The notes: a model not told the origin generated them from the letters alone. Positions 25,966-34,698 are shown, counted from the first letter of the stretch. The stretch is 64,000 bases of DNA from Labrenzia sp. THAF82 (GCF_009363435.1 NZ_CP045354.1:3996501-4060500); one strand, 5' to 3'. Translations and numbers: made by a program.

Positions 25966-27234
25966 TCAAGCGTCTCCGGCAGCGAGCGCTTCCAGAACGT
26001 TGACGTAGCTGTCAGCGAAGGCATGCGCGGTTTCACCCGTCTGTAAAGGTTCCGAGTAGCCGAAGGACAAACATACCCCGGCCGCTGTCGAGACAATGGC
26101 AACCAGCACCGGATGGATGCCATGGTTCTGCGAAGGCATTAACAGAACTTCGGAATACCCCACCGCTCGACCGGAAAGCCTTTCAAGGTCGCCTACATCG
26201 GTAACGCAAATCCCGCCAACAAAGGCAGTGTTTGCCGCCGACATCTGGTCGACCGTTGCCAGAGTGACAGCAAGAGGCACGTCTGCATCCATCAACAGGG
26301 ACGGTGGACGATGCTCCGTGAACTGGGTCTGCAGAGCGCGAGCAATCTCAAGTGTATCTGCTTCACGATATTCCGGTCCCAGGAGCAGTGTGATACCGGC
26401 TACATATTCCCCGACTGCATCATGCGAAATGGCGGGGAGGCAATCGTCGCGAACATCTGTCGGGGCAACGATGCCGGTCCAACCCGTCCCCCCTGGCAAA
26501 ACTGACGCCGCCTTGACTGCCGCGGCGCCAAAAGCCGAAGCAAGATGCAATCCGTTTTGTTTCAGACAGGCATGAAGCGCACTCAAGGTCTCAGGCCTCA
26601 GGATACGTAAAAAGCCATATGGTACGCGTTGGCTGCTGTCGGCCGGTTGGTTGACGGGCCAATTGGTTTCTTTCGGCCAGGACGAGAGTATTGATCGATC
26701 CCCGGAAAAACCTCTTGCGGCGAGCCCTTCTTCCACTGGCGCAGTCATCGGCAACGTTGACGTCTGCCAGGTTTCCGGTTCCTGCAGCAGGTGGTCAAGG
26801 TCATTGAGAATGACCAGCGCCGAGCGTCCGTCGATCCCGCCGTGATTGGTCACCAATGCAATCCAGGTAACCTCATCGTTTTGGCCGGTCACCAGATAGG
26901 CACGCCAGGATACGTTTGAAATGTCCAGGACCTGTTTGGCAATTTCGGTATAGAACGCTTCGACGTCAAACGCTTCTCCTGCGGGGTGAACCGCTATCTC
27001 AGTTTTTTCAAATGGAACGTCCACAACCCAGTCCCGGGAAGTTTGCCCTTCTATTCGAGCGCGCATCATAGGGTGACGGTTGTGGATCTGTCTCAGCGCC
27101 GATCGAAGTCTTGAAACAGTTGGCGGGACGTCAAACTTCGCCATCGCAACCAGCTGTATTCCGCCATTGCTTCGGCGTATGAGTTCAGAAAATAGAGTTT
27201 CTTGAGGTCCGAGGGATCGTTTCAATGAAGACAC
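25966..27234 (-). CDS. Stand-alone condensation-domain-like acyltransferase
   Basis: A 422-residue protein of the CoA-dependent acyltransferase/condensation superfamily (NRPS C domain, PapA, wax-ester and alcohol acyltransferases). The N-terminal lobe shows LRSALRQIHNRHPMMRARI near residues 43-61. The catalytic HxxxDG motif is NHGGIDGRSALVIL with His131 and Asp135. The C-terminal lobe contains a long latch-like region, and the usual DFGWG-type second motif is not evident. No carrier protein, adenylation or ketosynthase domain is nearby, so it may esterify a small acceptor or lipid. The start is a GTG at 27234 with no clear ribosome-binding site; a start about 10 residues in is possible. The frame just after its stop remains protein-like. 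Confidence 0.7.
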   Translation of the reverse strand: MSSLKRSLGPQETLFSELIRRSNGGIQLVAMAKFDVPPTVSRLRSALRQIHNRHPMMRARIEGQTSRDWVVDVPFEKTEIAVHPAGEAFDVEAFYTEIAKQVLDISNVSWRAYLVTGQNDEVTWIALVTNHGGIDGRSALVILNDLDHLLQEPETWQTSTLPMTAPVEEGLAARGFSGDRSILSSWPKETNWPVNQPADSSQRVPYGFLRILRPETLSALHACLKQNGLHLASAFGAAAVKAASVLPGGTGWTGIVAPTDVRDDCLPAISHDAVGEYVAGITLLLGPEYREADTLEIARALQTQFTEHRPPSLLMDADVPLAVTLATVDQMSAANTAFVGGICVTDVGDLERLSGRAVGYSEVLLMPSQNHGIHPVLVAIVSTAAGVCLSFGYSEPLQTGETAHAFADSYVNVLEALAAGDA

Positions 27235-27408
27235 TCTGTGTTGCAGGTTTCCATTGAAAGTTAGGTTGTGCTGACCGTTTTCACAACAGCACGCCCAGAT
27301 TCATTGCGACCCCGCAAGACCTCACCAAACGCTCAAGCAGATCTCGGTGAGAGGCTGAATTCGCGCAAAGCCGACAATCGATTTCTCAGCCTTGAGCGTT
27401 CGATATCG

Positions 27409-27437
27409 CAGAACCCGCTCCCTTAGAGCGGGTTCTG
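27409..27437 (-). terminator. 11-bp perfect hairpin after the CAP-RTX gene
   Basis: CAGAACCCGCT (27409-27419) pairs with AGCGGGTTCTG (27427-27437) around a 7-nt loop, 8 bp past the stop of the leftward CAP-RTX gene. It has no T tract, so termination efficiency is uncertain. Confidence 0.6.
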
Positions 27438-27444
27438 AAGCAGA

Positions 27445-29139
27445 TCAGACGATCGCAAAATCGTCCGGCTGAAGGATAGTTCCGTCGGCAAAAACGAACT
27501 GGTCGAGATGCGCGCCCTGGTCATTGATCGTGATTTCACCTGGACTATCATCCCATGACAGGACCATGTTGTTGTCGCTGTCGCGCGAGGCATCAATGTC
27601 GGAGCGATTGAGATCTTTGAAGACCAGCTTGTCCGCGCCATTTCCCACCAATTCGACGATCTCTATTTTTCCGCCTTTGGATGTGACGACATAGGTGTCA
27701 TTGCCGGAGCCACCGATAAGCTTCTGCAAGCCTCCTGCGGACGCTCCTGGCTCCAGTGTATCGTTGCCAGAACCACCTTTGAGGGTATCGTTTCCGGCAT
27801 TGCCCTTGAGAATATCATTGCCACCACCGCCGTTCAGGAAATAGGCAACCTTGGCATCATCACCAACAACGCGGTCATCCTTGTCTGCGCCCTGAAATCT
27901 CTCAAAGCCGTATTTGGAGAGGGCTGCCGTGTTGAATTTCGATCCGGCCTCAACGACAAGCGTGTCGATGCCTGCGCCGCCGATGTCTCTTGGCGTGCCG
28001 TTGTCCCAGAACTTGTCGCCGCTGCCATAGAAGATGATGTCGTTTCCGGCACCACCTGCGACATCATCACGACCTGTGCCGCCTCTGATGTAATCATTGC
28101 CGGAATTTCCGCGGAGTATGTCGTTTCCAGCTCCACCGACAAGCCGATAATCGACATCGCTCTCGTTGCCGATGACGCGATCATTCTTCTCCGCGCCTAC
28201 AAACCTTTCAAAACCATACCAGGACAGGCCTGAAGTGTTGAAAACCGAGCCCTTGTTGACGATCAACGTGTCGATGCCTGCGCCGCCAATGTCCTTCGGA
28301 ACCCCATTCGTCCAAAAGTCATCGCCGTTGGTATAGTAGATTGTGTCGTTGCCGTTGGTTCCGACCGGAGGCGGTGTGGTGCTCCCGCCGCCTTCCGATC
28401 CGTCCTTGACGTCCAGCTTGACGTTCTTGCCCGAGATCGAGACAGTCTTTTCAATGGTACCGTCGATGCCGGAACCAGTAAACTTGGCTGTGTAGGAACC
28501 ATCTGCCAATGCAATACTGTATCCACCGCCGGGATCTGTGGCTCGAGAGGCGACAGTTGCACCAGAGGAGTTGACAATCGTGACCGTAACGGAACCGAGC
28601 CCCTCACCCAGATCATAGGACTTGTCGCTGTCAGCATCATCAAAGACAACGCCCGTCACATAGTTTTTCTCTGTCCCAGCAAAGTTTTGTGTGGCGTAGC
28701 TGGTAGAATGGTCTGGCGAGTTCGGGTGGCCACCAATGGCATCACCAACACCGAGCACTGAATAATTCGCGCTCAGAATGTTGGCTCTATGGCCAGATGA
28801 ATTCATCCAGCCTTCATGCATGTCCTCAATGATCTTTTGAGGCACATACTCGCCGGATATCGGCTTGGATTGATTAAAGGGATTGTAGGCGATGTTTTCG
28901 CCCATTGGATACTCGGTCCAGCCTTCAGCTTTCATCCTGTCCCATGGCTGGGATCCGCCTGCGCCCGTATGATCAAGAACGCGACCGGATGCCATCCAGT
29001 CGGAATGCTTTTGAGCTGCCGAATTAAGCTGTGCTTCGGATGCAAGTGGCTCGAGGCCTGCTGCCAGGCGTTCCTTGTTCACGAGTTCCAAAATCAGCTG
29101 TTCGCTCGAACTCAGTTTGTTCACCGGATTGTCGGCCAT
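27445..29139 (-). CDS. CAP-domain protein with RTX repeats, type I secreted
   Basis: A 564-residue protein without an N-terminal signal peptide. Residues about 12-150 are a CAP/SCP domain (ILELVNKERLAAGLEPLA, HSDWMASG, GENIAYNP, WMNSSGHRANIL). Residues about 160-245 form a Cna-B-like beta-sandwich (VVFDDADSDKSYDLGEGLG). Then two related modules of about 95 residues each carry IGGAGIDTL plus GFERF segments and GGAGND-type calcium nonapeptides. The C-terminal 60 residues (ending PDDFAIV) look like a type I secretion signal. CAP proteins with RTX tails are exported to the medium or surface. The ATG has a GAAAGGG ribosome-binding site. Confidence 0.85.
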   Translation of the reverse strand: MADNPVNKLSSSEQLILELVNKERLAAGLEPLASEAQLNSAAQKHSDWMASGRVLDHTGAGGSQPWDRMKAEGWTEYPMGENIAYNPFNQSKPISGEYVPQKIIEDMHEGWMNSSGHRANILSANYSVLGVGDAIGGHPNSPDHSTSYATQNFAGTEKNYVTGVVFDDADSDKSYDLGEGLGSVTVTIVNSSGATVASRATDPGGGYSIALADGSYTAKFTGSGIDGTIEKTVSISGKNVKLDVKDGSEGGGSTTPPPVGTNGNDTIYYTNGDDFWTNGVPKDIGGAGIDTLIVNKGSVFNTSGLSWYGFERFVGAEKNDRVIGNESDVDYRLVGGAGNDILRGNSGNDYIRGGTGRDDVAGGAGNDIIFYGSGDKFWDNGTPRDIGGAGIDTLVVEAGSKFNTAALSKYGFERFQGADKDDRVVGDDAKVAYFLNGGGGNDILKGNAGNDTLKGGSGNDTLEPGASAGGLQKLIGGSGNDTYVVTSKGGKIEIVELVGNGADKLVFKDLNRSDIDASRDSDNNMVLSWDDSPGEITINDQGAHLDQFVFADGTILQPDDFAIV

Positions 29140-29582
29140 GATCTACCCTTTCCCGTTTCACGTAACGGGCCGCAGGCTCATGGCGAATTCTGGCAAAACA
29201 ACCGCGGGATTGCGGAAGGTTTGGGCAATGCTGTGTCAGAAAAAATATCTCGCACAGCGTGTAGTTGGTGTTGTCAATGAAGATTGTCGACAGAACTGGA
29301 TTGGTTGGCGGATTTCTGCCCTTCATTGGTGTACCAAAAGTCGGCAGTCGACCGAAACACCAGCCTGAAAAACGCTCAAGCAAGCCTACAATTTAAGCAG
29401 GTTGCATAGATCAAAGAAGTTCGATTTTTCATTGAATTTCCAATTATTTACGCGTTTCTAGCCTGAACAGAACAGGTCTGATTGTCTTCGCGACCTCTGT
29501 TGAACGGACGCTTCATGCGCAAAGTGGCCTTGTCGTGGTTTATTGCCGGTGATTAGGTGCTTGCTCAGTCTGAGGGCAGCCC
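29140..29582. other. 443-bp divergent promoter region between the CAP-RTX gene and a DMT transporter
   Basis: No convincing open frame or long hairpin. Both flanking genes are transcribed outward, so promoters for each must be here. A relatively AT-rich patch lies at about 29395-29470. Confidence 0.4.
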
Positions 29583-30464
29583 ATGTCAACGGTCACAACA
29601 CACTCCCAATCGCAAGTCAGCACCGGCATCTTGATGATGAGTGTCGGGGTTGCAAGTCTCTGTGTCAGCGACGCAATCGCGAAGGCCTTGACGGCGGATT
29701 ATTCCCCAATCCAGATCATTTTCATCCGAAACATCATTGCACTTCCCTTTGCGGCACTCATCGCCCTACAGCTGGGCGGTCGCTCCGCGCTTGTGTCTCA
29801 CCGGCCGATGGCTCATCTGTTGCGAGGCGTCCTCTGGCTCCTTGCTGCCGGGCTCTTTTTCACCAGCTTCATCTACCTTGGCCTTGCCGAAGCCACGACG
29901 CTCATATTTGCCATGCCAGTATTTGTGACAGCAATTTCGGCATTGCTTCTCAAGGAGCAAGTCGGCTGGCGCCGATGGACAGCGGTTCTTGCAGGGTTTT
30001 TAGGCGTCCTGGTGGTCATCAGGCCAGGTTTCGGAACGTTTCAGGCAGCGTCGTTGCTGCCTCTTACTACCGCGTTCTTCTATGCCTTGCTGATGCTGAG
30101 CGCTCGCTGGGTTGATCCGCGCGAAAGCGTCTGGACGCTTATGCTTTATCTTGTTGGTGCAGGTGCGCTCCTGAGTGCACTGCTTCTGCCATTTGTGTGG
30201 GTACCACCGCGTCTTGAGGATATCTGGTTGTTCCTGGGCATCGCATTGTTCGGCACAGCCGGCATCACGTTGATGACACAAGCCTTCCGGTTCGCGCCGG
30301 CAGCGGTCGTTGCGCCGTTTGATTACACAGCCCTTCTTTGGGCAACGCTGCTCGGATGGTTGCTCTGGGAGGAGATACCTGATGTTGCGACATATGTTGG
30401 CGCTGTCATCATCATTGCCAGCGGCATTTATATCGTGTTGCGCGAGCGGCAACAGGAAGCATAA
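29583..30464 (+). CDS. DMT-superfamily transporter (two EamA domains)
   Basis: A 293-residue inner-membrane protein with ten predicted helices in two EamA repeats. The first repeat includes SLCVSDAIAKALTADYSPIQ and the second begins near residue 155 (LLPLTTAFFYALLMLSARW). The RNIIALPFAALIAL and FLGVLVVIRPGF segments are typical of this family of metabolite exporters/importers, including S-adenosylmethionine and riboflavin carriers. Substrate unknown. It ends against the convergent giant RTX gene, with a shared terminator at 30500-30535. Confidence 0.88.
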   Translation: MSTVTTHSQSQVSTGILMMSVGVASLCVSDAIAKALTADYSPIQIIFIRNIIALPFAALIALQLGGRSALVSHRPMAHLLRGVLWLLAAGLFFTSFIYLGLAEATTLIFAMPVFVTAISALLLKEQVGWRRWTAVLAGFLGVLVVIRPGFGTFQAASLLPLTTAFFYALLMLSARWVDPRESVWTLMLYLVGAGALLSALLLPFVWVPPRLEDIWLFLGIALFGTAGITLMTQAFRFAPAAVVAPFDYTALLWATLLGWLLWEEIPDVATYVGAVIIIASGIYIVLRERQQEA

Positions 30465-30499
30465 CCTGAACTGTTGCTAGTGAAACTATCCAGGCACAA

Positions 30500-30535
30500 A
30501 CAGACAGGGACGATCTATTGACCGTCCCTGTCTGT
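30500..30535. terminator. Bidirectional terminator between DMT transporter and giant RTX gene
   Basis: ACAGACAGGGACG (30500-30512) pairs perfectly over 13 bp with CGTCCCTGTCTGT (30523-30535), 10-nt loop. A T-rich stretch follows on the plus strand. Flanking genes converge on it. Confidence 0.85.
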
Positions 30536-30556
30536 GTTGTTCTTTGCCAATATGGA

Positions 30557-33500
30557 TCAGATAAAATCCGTATCCGGAACAGAGACCTGAACCGCATTCG
30601 AGCCGTGTGCAAGTGCAGTTGTCAGGTCAGAGGCTACAGCCTCACCTTCAGCGCCCCCGAAGGAACCGAGAGTGTCGGCAGCTCCGTCAAGGAGGTTCAT
30701 AATGTCCGCAGATGCAAACATCTCAGAGCCGATGGAGACACTGTCAGCACTCACGGCAACACCATCGTCCAAGTCCGGCTGGTCATAAATCGCCTTCAGG
30801 TCAAAGGCGAAACTGTCAGCTCCCTGAACAACCTTCAGCCATTCAACTGCGGTCGTGTCATCATCCATGCCGTAAACTGTAGCGACCGTCTTGTCCTCAA
30901 CATGGATTGCGAGTTTGTCGGCCGTTTTCGTGAAGCTGAACGTATCCTCTTCAAGTCCCAGGATTGTGAAGCTGCGCAATTCGATGACATCGTTGCCATC
31001 AGGTGCCTGGCTGATTTCATCGATTTGCGGGATGTCGACACCGAAGGACTCAAGGAAAGACTGGACACCATCGGTTGCGCGTTCGGCAATCTTTGCTTCG
31101 CCATCAGCCCAAATCGCATAGACGTCGTCTCCGGCTTCACCTGACAGGAAACCCGTGCCGCCAAGAACGTCATCGCCGGCACCGCCCAAGGTGACATTGG
31201 CTTTCACTTCATAAGAACCGAAACCGTTAACACCAAATTCCGGGCTAAAGGCGGCAGCCACGTCGAGCACGCCTGAAACCGGTTCTGTGATGTCCTTGAT
31301 AGCGCTTACCGTACTTGTGAGTGCGGACCGGAAATCCTGAACCAGCGGTACATCGGAAAGCATGTCGTGGATCATGATCTTTGTGAAATCGACCACATCG
31401 AGAATAACGTCCGAACCAGCACCACCGGAATACAAGTTGCCGGCACTAATGGCTGCAATCTCGACAGGAGCGTCGTCATTGACTTCTTCGTTCAGCTCCA
31501 GGGAGTCAATCAGATCATCGAGGCTCTCGCCCGTGAGGATCAAATCGTCGCCGGCACCTCCCATTACCAGAGAGTTGGTATCGGCTGTCGCAAAGGCGAT
31601 ATCGTTGTCGTCGCCGCCATGGACAATCGTGCCGGGACCGCCTGCGATCATCAAATCTGCTCCATCGCCACCAAGCTGTGCAGTCACGACCAATTCGTCC
31701 GGCAAGGCACCGGTCACGCTGGCCTTGCGGTTGCCGTTCGCATCCTTGTCGTTGCTGAATTCGAGTGTGGCCGCAGCTTCGTCGCCCAGGGAAACGCCAA
31801 GCATTATGTCGGTCCCTGCCCCGCCATACTGGAAGGACACAGCTCCCTTAAATTGTGGAGCAATAACGGTGGCTGCCGACACCATGACATCTGAGCCGTC
31901 GCCACCGAACTGTGCCACGCCTTGACCGCCGCCAACGATGATATCATTACCGGCATCAGCATATTGCAGCACACCGACACCGCCGCCGATCATGACATCA
32001 TTGCCTTGCCCCATAACCTGTGTCGTCATGGCTCCAGCGCCAAAGGCAAAATCCTTGCCGGATCCGCCGAATTGGAGATTGTTGGTACCACCGCCGATCA
32101 GAACGTTGGTGCCGCCGCCTTCTGTTTCGAAATGCTCATCGAAATTCTCGATAACTTCAGCGAACTTGCCATCGTCAAAACCAAGATCTGACGGGATCGC
32201 ACTCCACAAATGGTCTCCAAACTGGATGTTGTTCGCGCCGCCTGCCATCAGGAAGTCATGGCCGGAACCGCCAATCTGGATATTGGCACCACCAACCGCG
32301 AACAGTGCATCATCGCCGGCACCGCCATGTTGCAGGTTCAAGCCAGCCACGCCGACAAGAATGTCTTCACCATCGCCGCCGAACTGTCCGACATTGGTTC
32401 CAAGACCGAACATCTTGTCATCGCCGCCATCACCGAATTGCAGATTGCCGGCACCAGCGGCAGCCAACAGGTCTTCACCTTCACCGCCAAACTGAATGTT
32501 AGCCGCACCGAGCGCTTTCAGCTTGTCATCACCCGCACCGCCGAACATTGTGTTGACGCCGCCCAGCGCGAACAAATCATCTTCGCCGGCACCGCCGTGA
32601 ACAACATTCACACCACCAATCGCGGTTATCGTGTCGTTGCCATCATCACCGTGAAGAACATTGACGCCACCTGCAGCCTTGATTGTGTCGTTCCCTGTGC
32701 CGCCATTGGCAACGGTCGCACCCGCCACCGCTTCGATCAGATCGTCACCGGCATCGCCATGAATGACATTTGAAATGCCATATCCGTAAATGGCGTCATC
32801 ATCCGCTCCACCGCTCATGACATTCGATGCGCCACGGCCTTCCATATGGTCTTCGCCATCTTCCCCATGCATCACATTGGATGCACCGCGACCATAGACT
32901 TCATCGTTGCCGTCACCGCCGCGCATGACATTGGAAAGGCCTTTGCCCTCCATCACGTCGGCACCGTCGCCGCCATGCATGACATTGGAAGCGCCACGAC
33001 CTTCCATGTGATCATTGCCAGCGTCGCCGTGCATCACATTGGAGGCGCCGTAACCAAACATCTCATCGTCGTGATTGCCACCGCGCATGATGTTCGATGC
33101 ACCACGGCCTTCCATATGATCTTCGCCGTCATTTCCGTTCATGACATTGGAGGCGCCATAGCCAAACATGTCGTCATTGCCGGTTCCACCGTGCATCACA
33201 TTCGAAAGACCGTGGCCTTCCATGTGGTCATCGCCGCTGTCGCCGTGCATGACGTTTGAAGCGCCGTAGCCGTACATGTCATCGTCGTGATTGCCTCCGC
33301 GCATTTCATTCGATGCACCGCGGCCTTCCATATGGTCTTCACCGTCATTGCCGTTCATGACATTGGAAGCGCCATAGCCAAACATGTCGTCGTTGCCGGT
33401 TCCGCCGTGCATCACATTTGAAAGACCATGGCCTTCCATGTGGTCGTCGCCGCTGTCGCCGTGCATGACGTTCGAAGCACCGTAACCGTACATCTTGTCA

Positions 33501-34123
33501 TCATGAGCACCGCCATACATGACATTGGAAGCGCCACGACCTTCCATATGGTCGTTGCCGTCCTCCCCTTTCATCACATTGGAGGCTCCGTAACCCTTCA
33601 TGGTGTCATTGCCGGTTCCGCCGTACATCTTGTTGCAAGCGCCATAACCATAGAGGCCGTCGTGGCCGGAGCCGCCTTTCATGATGTTGGTTGCGCCATA
33701 TCCATAAAGACGGTCGTTGTAGCTGCCCCCGTCCATATCGTTCCAGATGCCGCGACCGTACATATAGTCCGTGCCGGATTCGCCGCGCATGACGTTCTTG
33801 GCGCCATAACCGTAGAGATAATCCGTACCGGTTCCGCCATACATGCCATTGTAGCCGCCATAGCCATAAAGCTTGTCGGTGCCGCTTCCGCCATAAAGGT
33901 AATTTGTTGCGCCGTAGGCCTTGATCTTGTCGGTTCCGGAACCGCCATAGAGATAATTCAGTGGCGCCCAGCCTTCGATGTAGTCGTTGCCGGAACCGCC
34001 ATAAAGCTTGTTGCGGATAGCTGAGTATCCATAAAGCTTGTCATTGCCGGAGCCGCCGTCCTTGTTGCCGTAAAGACCGTACAATTTGTATGTCTGATGA
34101 ATGCTTTTTGAAGAAGAGCCCAT
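30557..34123 (-). CDS. Giant RTX-type repeat protein with 18-residue variant repeats
   Basis: A 1188-residue protein with no signal peptide and no hydrophobic pore-forming domain. Residues 40-633 are 33 consecutive 18-residue units without a single insertion or deletion. Each pairs a calcium nonapeptide (GGxGxDxMx) with a second nonapeptide GxGASNVM(H), for example MHGGTGNDDMFGYGASNV. Residues about 634-900 continue with looser RTX repeats separated by spacers. From about 900 follows a non-repeated C-terminal part with a few further GGAGDD turns and the end SVPDTDFI, consistent with a type I secretion signal. A HlyC-type acyltransferase gene lies 34 bp upstream on the same strand. The ATG has an AAGGAAC ribosome-binding site. 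A surface or extracellular calcium-dependent role is inferred; toxin activity is not supported by domain content. Confidence 0.85.
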   Translation of the reverse strand: MGSSSKSIHQTYKLYGLYGNKDGGSGNDKLYGYSAIRNKLYGGSGNDYIEGWAPLNYLYGGSGTDKIKAYGATNYLYGGSGTDKLYGYGGYNGMYGGTGTDYLYGYGAKNVMRGESGTDYMYGRGIWNDMDGGSYNDRLYGYGATNIMKGGSGHDGLYGYGACNKMYGGTGNDTMKGYGASNVMKGEDGNDHMEGRGASNVMYGGAHDDKMYGYGASNVMHGDSGDDHMEGHGLSNVMHGGTGNDDMFGYGASNVMNGNDGEDHMEGRGASNEMRGGNHDDDMYGYGASNVMHGDSGDDHMEGHGLSNVMHGGTGNDDMFGYGASNVMNGNDGEDHMEGRGASNIMRGGNHDDEMFGYGASNVMHGDAGNDHMEGRGASNVMHGGDGADVMEGKGLSNVMRGGDGNDEVYGRGASNVMHGEDGEDHMEGRGASNVMSGGADDDAIYGYGISNVIHGDAGDDLIEAVAGATVANGGTGNDTIKAAGGVNVLHGDDGNDTITAIGGVNVVHGGAGEDDLFALGGVNTMFGGAGDDKLKALGAANIQFGGEGEDLLAAAGAGNLQFGDGGDDKMFGLGTNVGQFGGDGEDILVGVAGLNLQHGGAGDDALFAVGGANIQIGGSGHDFLMAGGANNIQFGDHLWSAIPSDLGFDDGKFAEVIENFDEHFETEGGGTNVLIGGGTNNLQFGGSGKDFAFGAGAMTTQVMGQGNDVMIGGGVGVLQYADAGNDIIVGGGQGVAQFGGDGSDVMVSAATVIAPQFKGAVSFQYGGAGTDIMLGVSLGDEAAATLEFSNDKDANGNRKASVTGALPDELVVTAQLGGDGADLMIAGGPGTIVHGGDDNDIAFATADTNSLVMGGAGDDLILTGESLDDLIDSLELNEEVNDDAPVEIAAISAGNLYSGGAGSDVILDVVDFTKIMIHDMLSDVPLVQDFRSALTSTVSAIKDITEPVSGVLDVAAAFSPEFGVNGFGSYEVKANVTLGGAGDDVLGGTGFLSGEAGDDVYAIWADGEAKIAERATDGVQSFLESFGVDIPQIDEISQAPDGNDVIELRSFTILGLEEDTFSFTKTADKLAIHVEDKTVATVYGMDDDTTAVEWLKVVQGADSFAFDLKAIYDQPDLDDGVAVSADSVSIGSEMFASADIMNLLDGAADTLGSFGGAEGEAVASDLTTALAHGSNAVQVSVPDTDFI
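32225..34006 (-). repeat. 33 tandem 54-bp units encoding 18-residue RTX-variant repeats
   Basis: By counting the translation, residues 40-633 divide into exactly 33 blocks of 18, so the DNA has a 54-bp period over 1782 bp. Early units favour LYGYGxxNY, middle units alternate FGYGASNV with EGRGASNV or EGHGLSNV, giving a 36-residue super-period. Late units shift to ALGGANIQFGG-like sequences. Confidence 0.9.
33065..33496 (-). repeat. 216-bp tandem duplication inside the RTX repeat array
   Basis: Copy 1 at about 33065-33280 and copy 2 at about 33281-33496 are offset by exactly 216 bp (four 54-bp units) and differ at only scattered, mostly silent positions. This indicates a recent block duplication within the array. 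Confidence 0.8.
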
Positions 34124-34157
34124 TTTGAAAGTTCCTTAAAATAGAGAAATGAATGGA

Positions 34158-34628
34158 TCACGCCGCAAAGGCGCGGGCTTTTACAGAACGGCCGTTTTGA
34201 TCCAGTCCGGGATGCTGGACGATGCGCAGAACGCGGCCTTTTGCATCACGCCGGACCGAACGAAGCGCACGTTCGGGAAATACGGTCCGTTTCAGATCTC
34301 GCGCGGTCGCAAAACCGTCGCCAAAGGGCGCGATGAAATCGATCACCACCGGGTTGGAACCGTTGTTCCATTCCTCAGGGTCTGGGACGTGATTTTCGTG
34401 AAGAACAGCCCGTTCCGTTTTCTCGTCGAGCCAGGCCCAGGTTGCCAGTGCAACGGGCAGTCCGCCACGCCGCCAGATGCGAACCTGACCAAGCATAAGC
34501 GGCGGCAAGATGAGGCCTCCGACTTCGGCAATGGTACGGTCCTTGTGCAAGGCGCTTTCAGCCATTAGGGCCGTCGCCTCGCCAAGCATGACAAACGTCA
34601 CTTCCGGGGTGGGTTGCAATTGGGCCAT
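34158..34628 (-). CDS. RTX toxin-activating lysine acyltransferase (HlyC family)
   Basis: A 156-residue protein with the HlyC family order: an N-terminal helix ending in SALHKDRTI (His28), then LPPLMLGQVRIWRRGGLPV, ALATWAWLDE, and VVIDFIAPFGDG (Asp97), then FPERALRSVRRDAKGRV. The His-Asp spacing of 69 residues equals that of HlyC His23/Asp92, the catalytic pair established for HlyC/ApxC. These cytosolic enzymes move a fatty acyl chain from acyl-ACP to lysines of a pro-RTX protein before type I export. It stands immediately upstream of the giant RTX gene, the same order as hlyC-hlyA, and has an AGGAG ribosome-binding site. No hlyB/hlyD export genes are in the window. Confidence 0.88.
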   Translation of the reverse strand: MAQLQPTPEVTFVMLGEATALMAESALHKDRTIAEVGGLILPPLMLGQVRIWRRGGLPVALATWAWLDEKTERAVLHENHVPDPEEWNNGSNPVVIDFIAPFGDGFATARDLKRTVFPERALRSVRRDAKGRVLRIVQHPGLDQNGRSVKARAFAA

Positions 34629-34682
34629 TGTTTCAGCTCCTGACAGCGTTTCCGTTGTCAGAAAGCTAAGATCGGCCGGAAT

Positions 34683-34698
34683 TACCCGGTATGGGGTA
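34683..34698. promoter_or_regulatory. Candidate LuxR/NarL-type operator upstream of the hlyC-like gene
   Basis: TACCC (34683-34687), 6-nt spacer, GGGTA (34694-34698), 55 bp upstream of the acyltransferase ATG in the 187-bp gap behind the kinase gene. NarL/FixJ-type regulators, such as the neighbouring response regulator, use short symmetric sites of this size. Candidate only. Confidence 0.4.

Noticed and set aside
30518..34024. Several long plus-strand open frames, up to about 200 codons, opposite the giant RTX gene
   Set aside because: They mirror the repeats in low-complexity form (Val/His/Ile-rich), have no start signals of their own, and the minus strand has clear RTX content.
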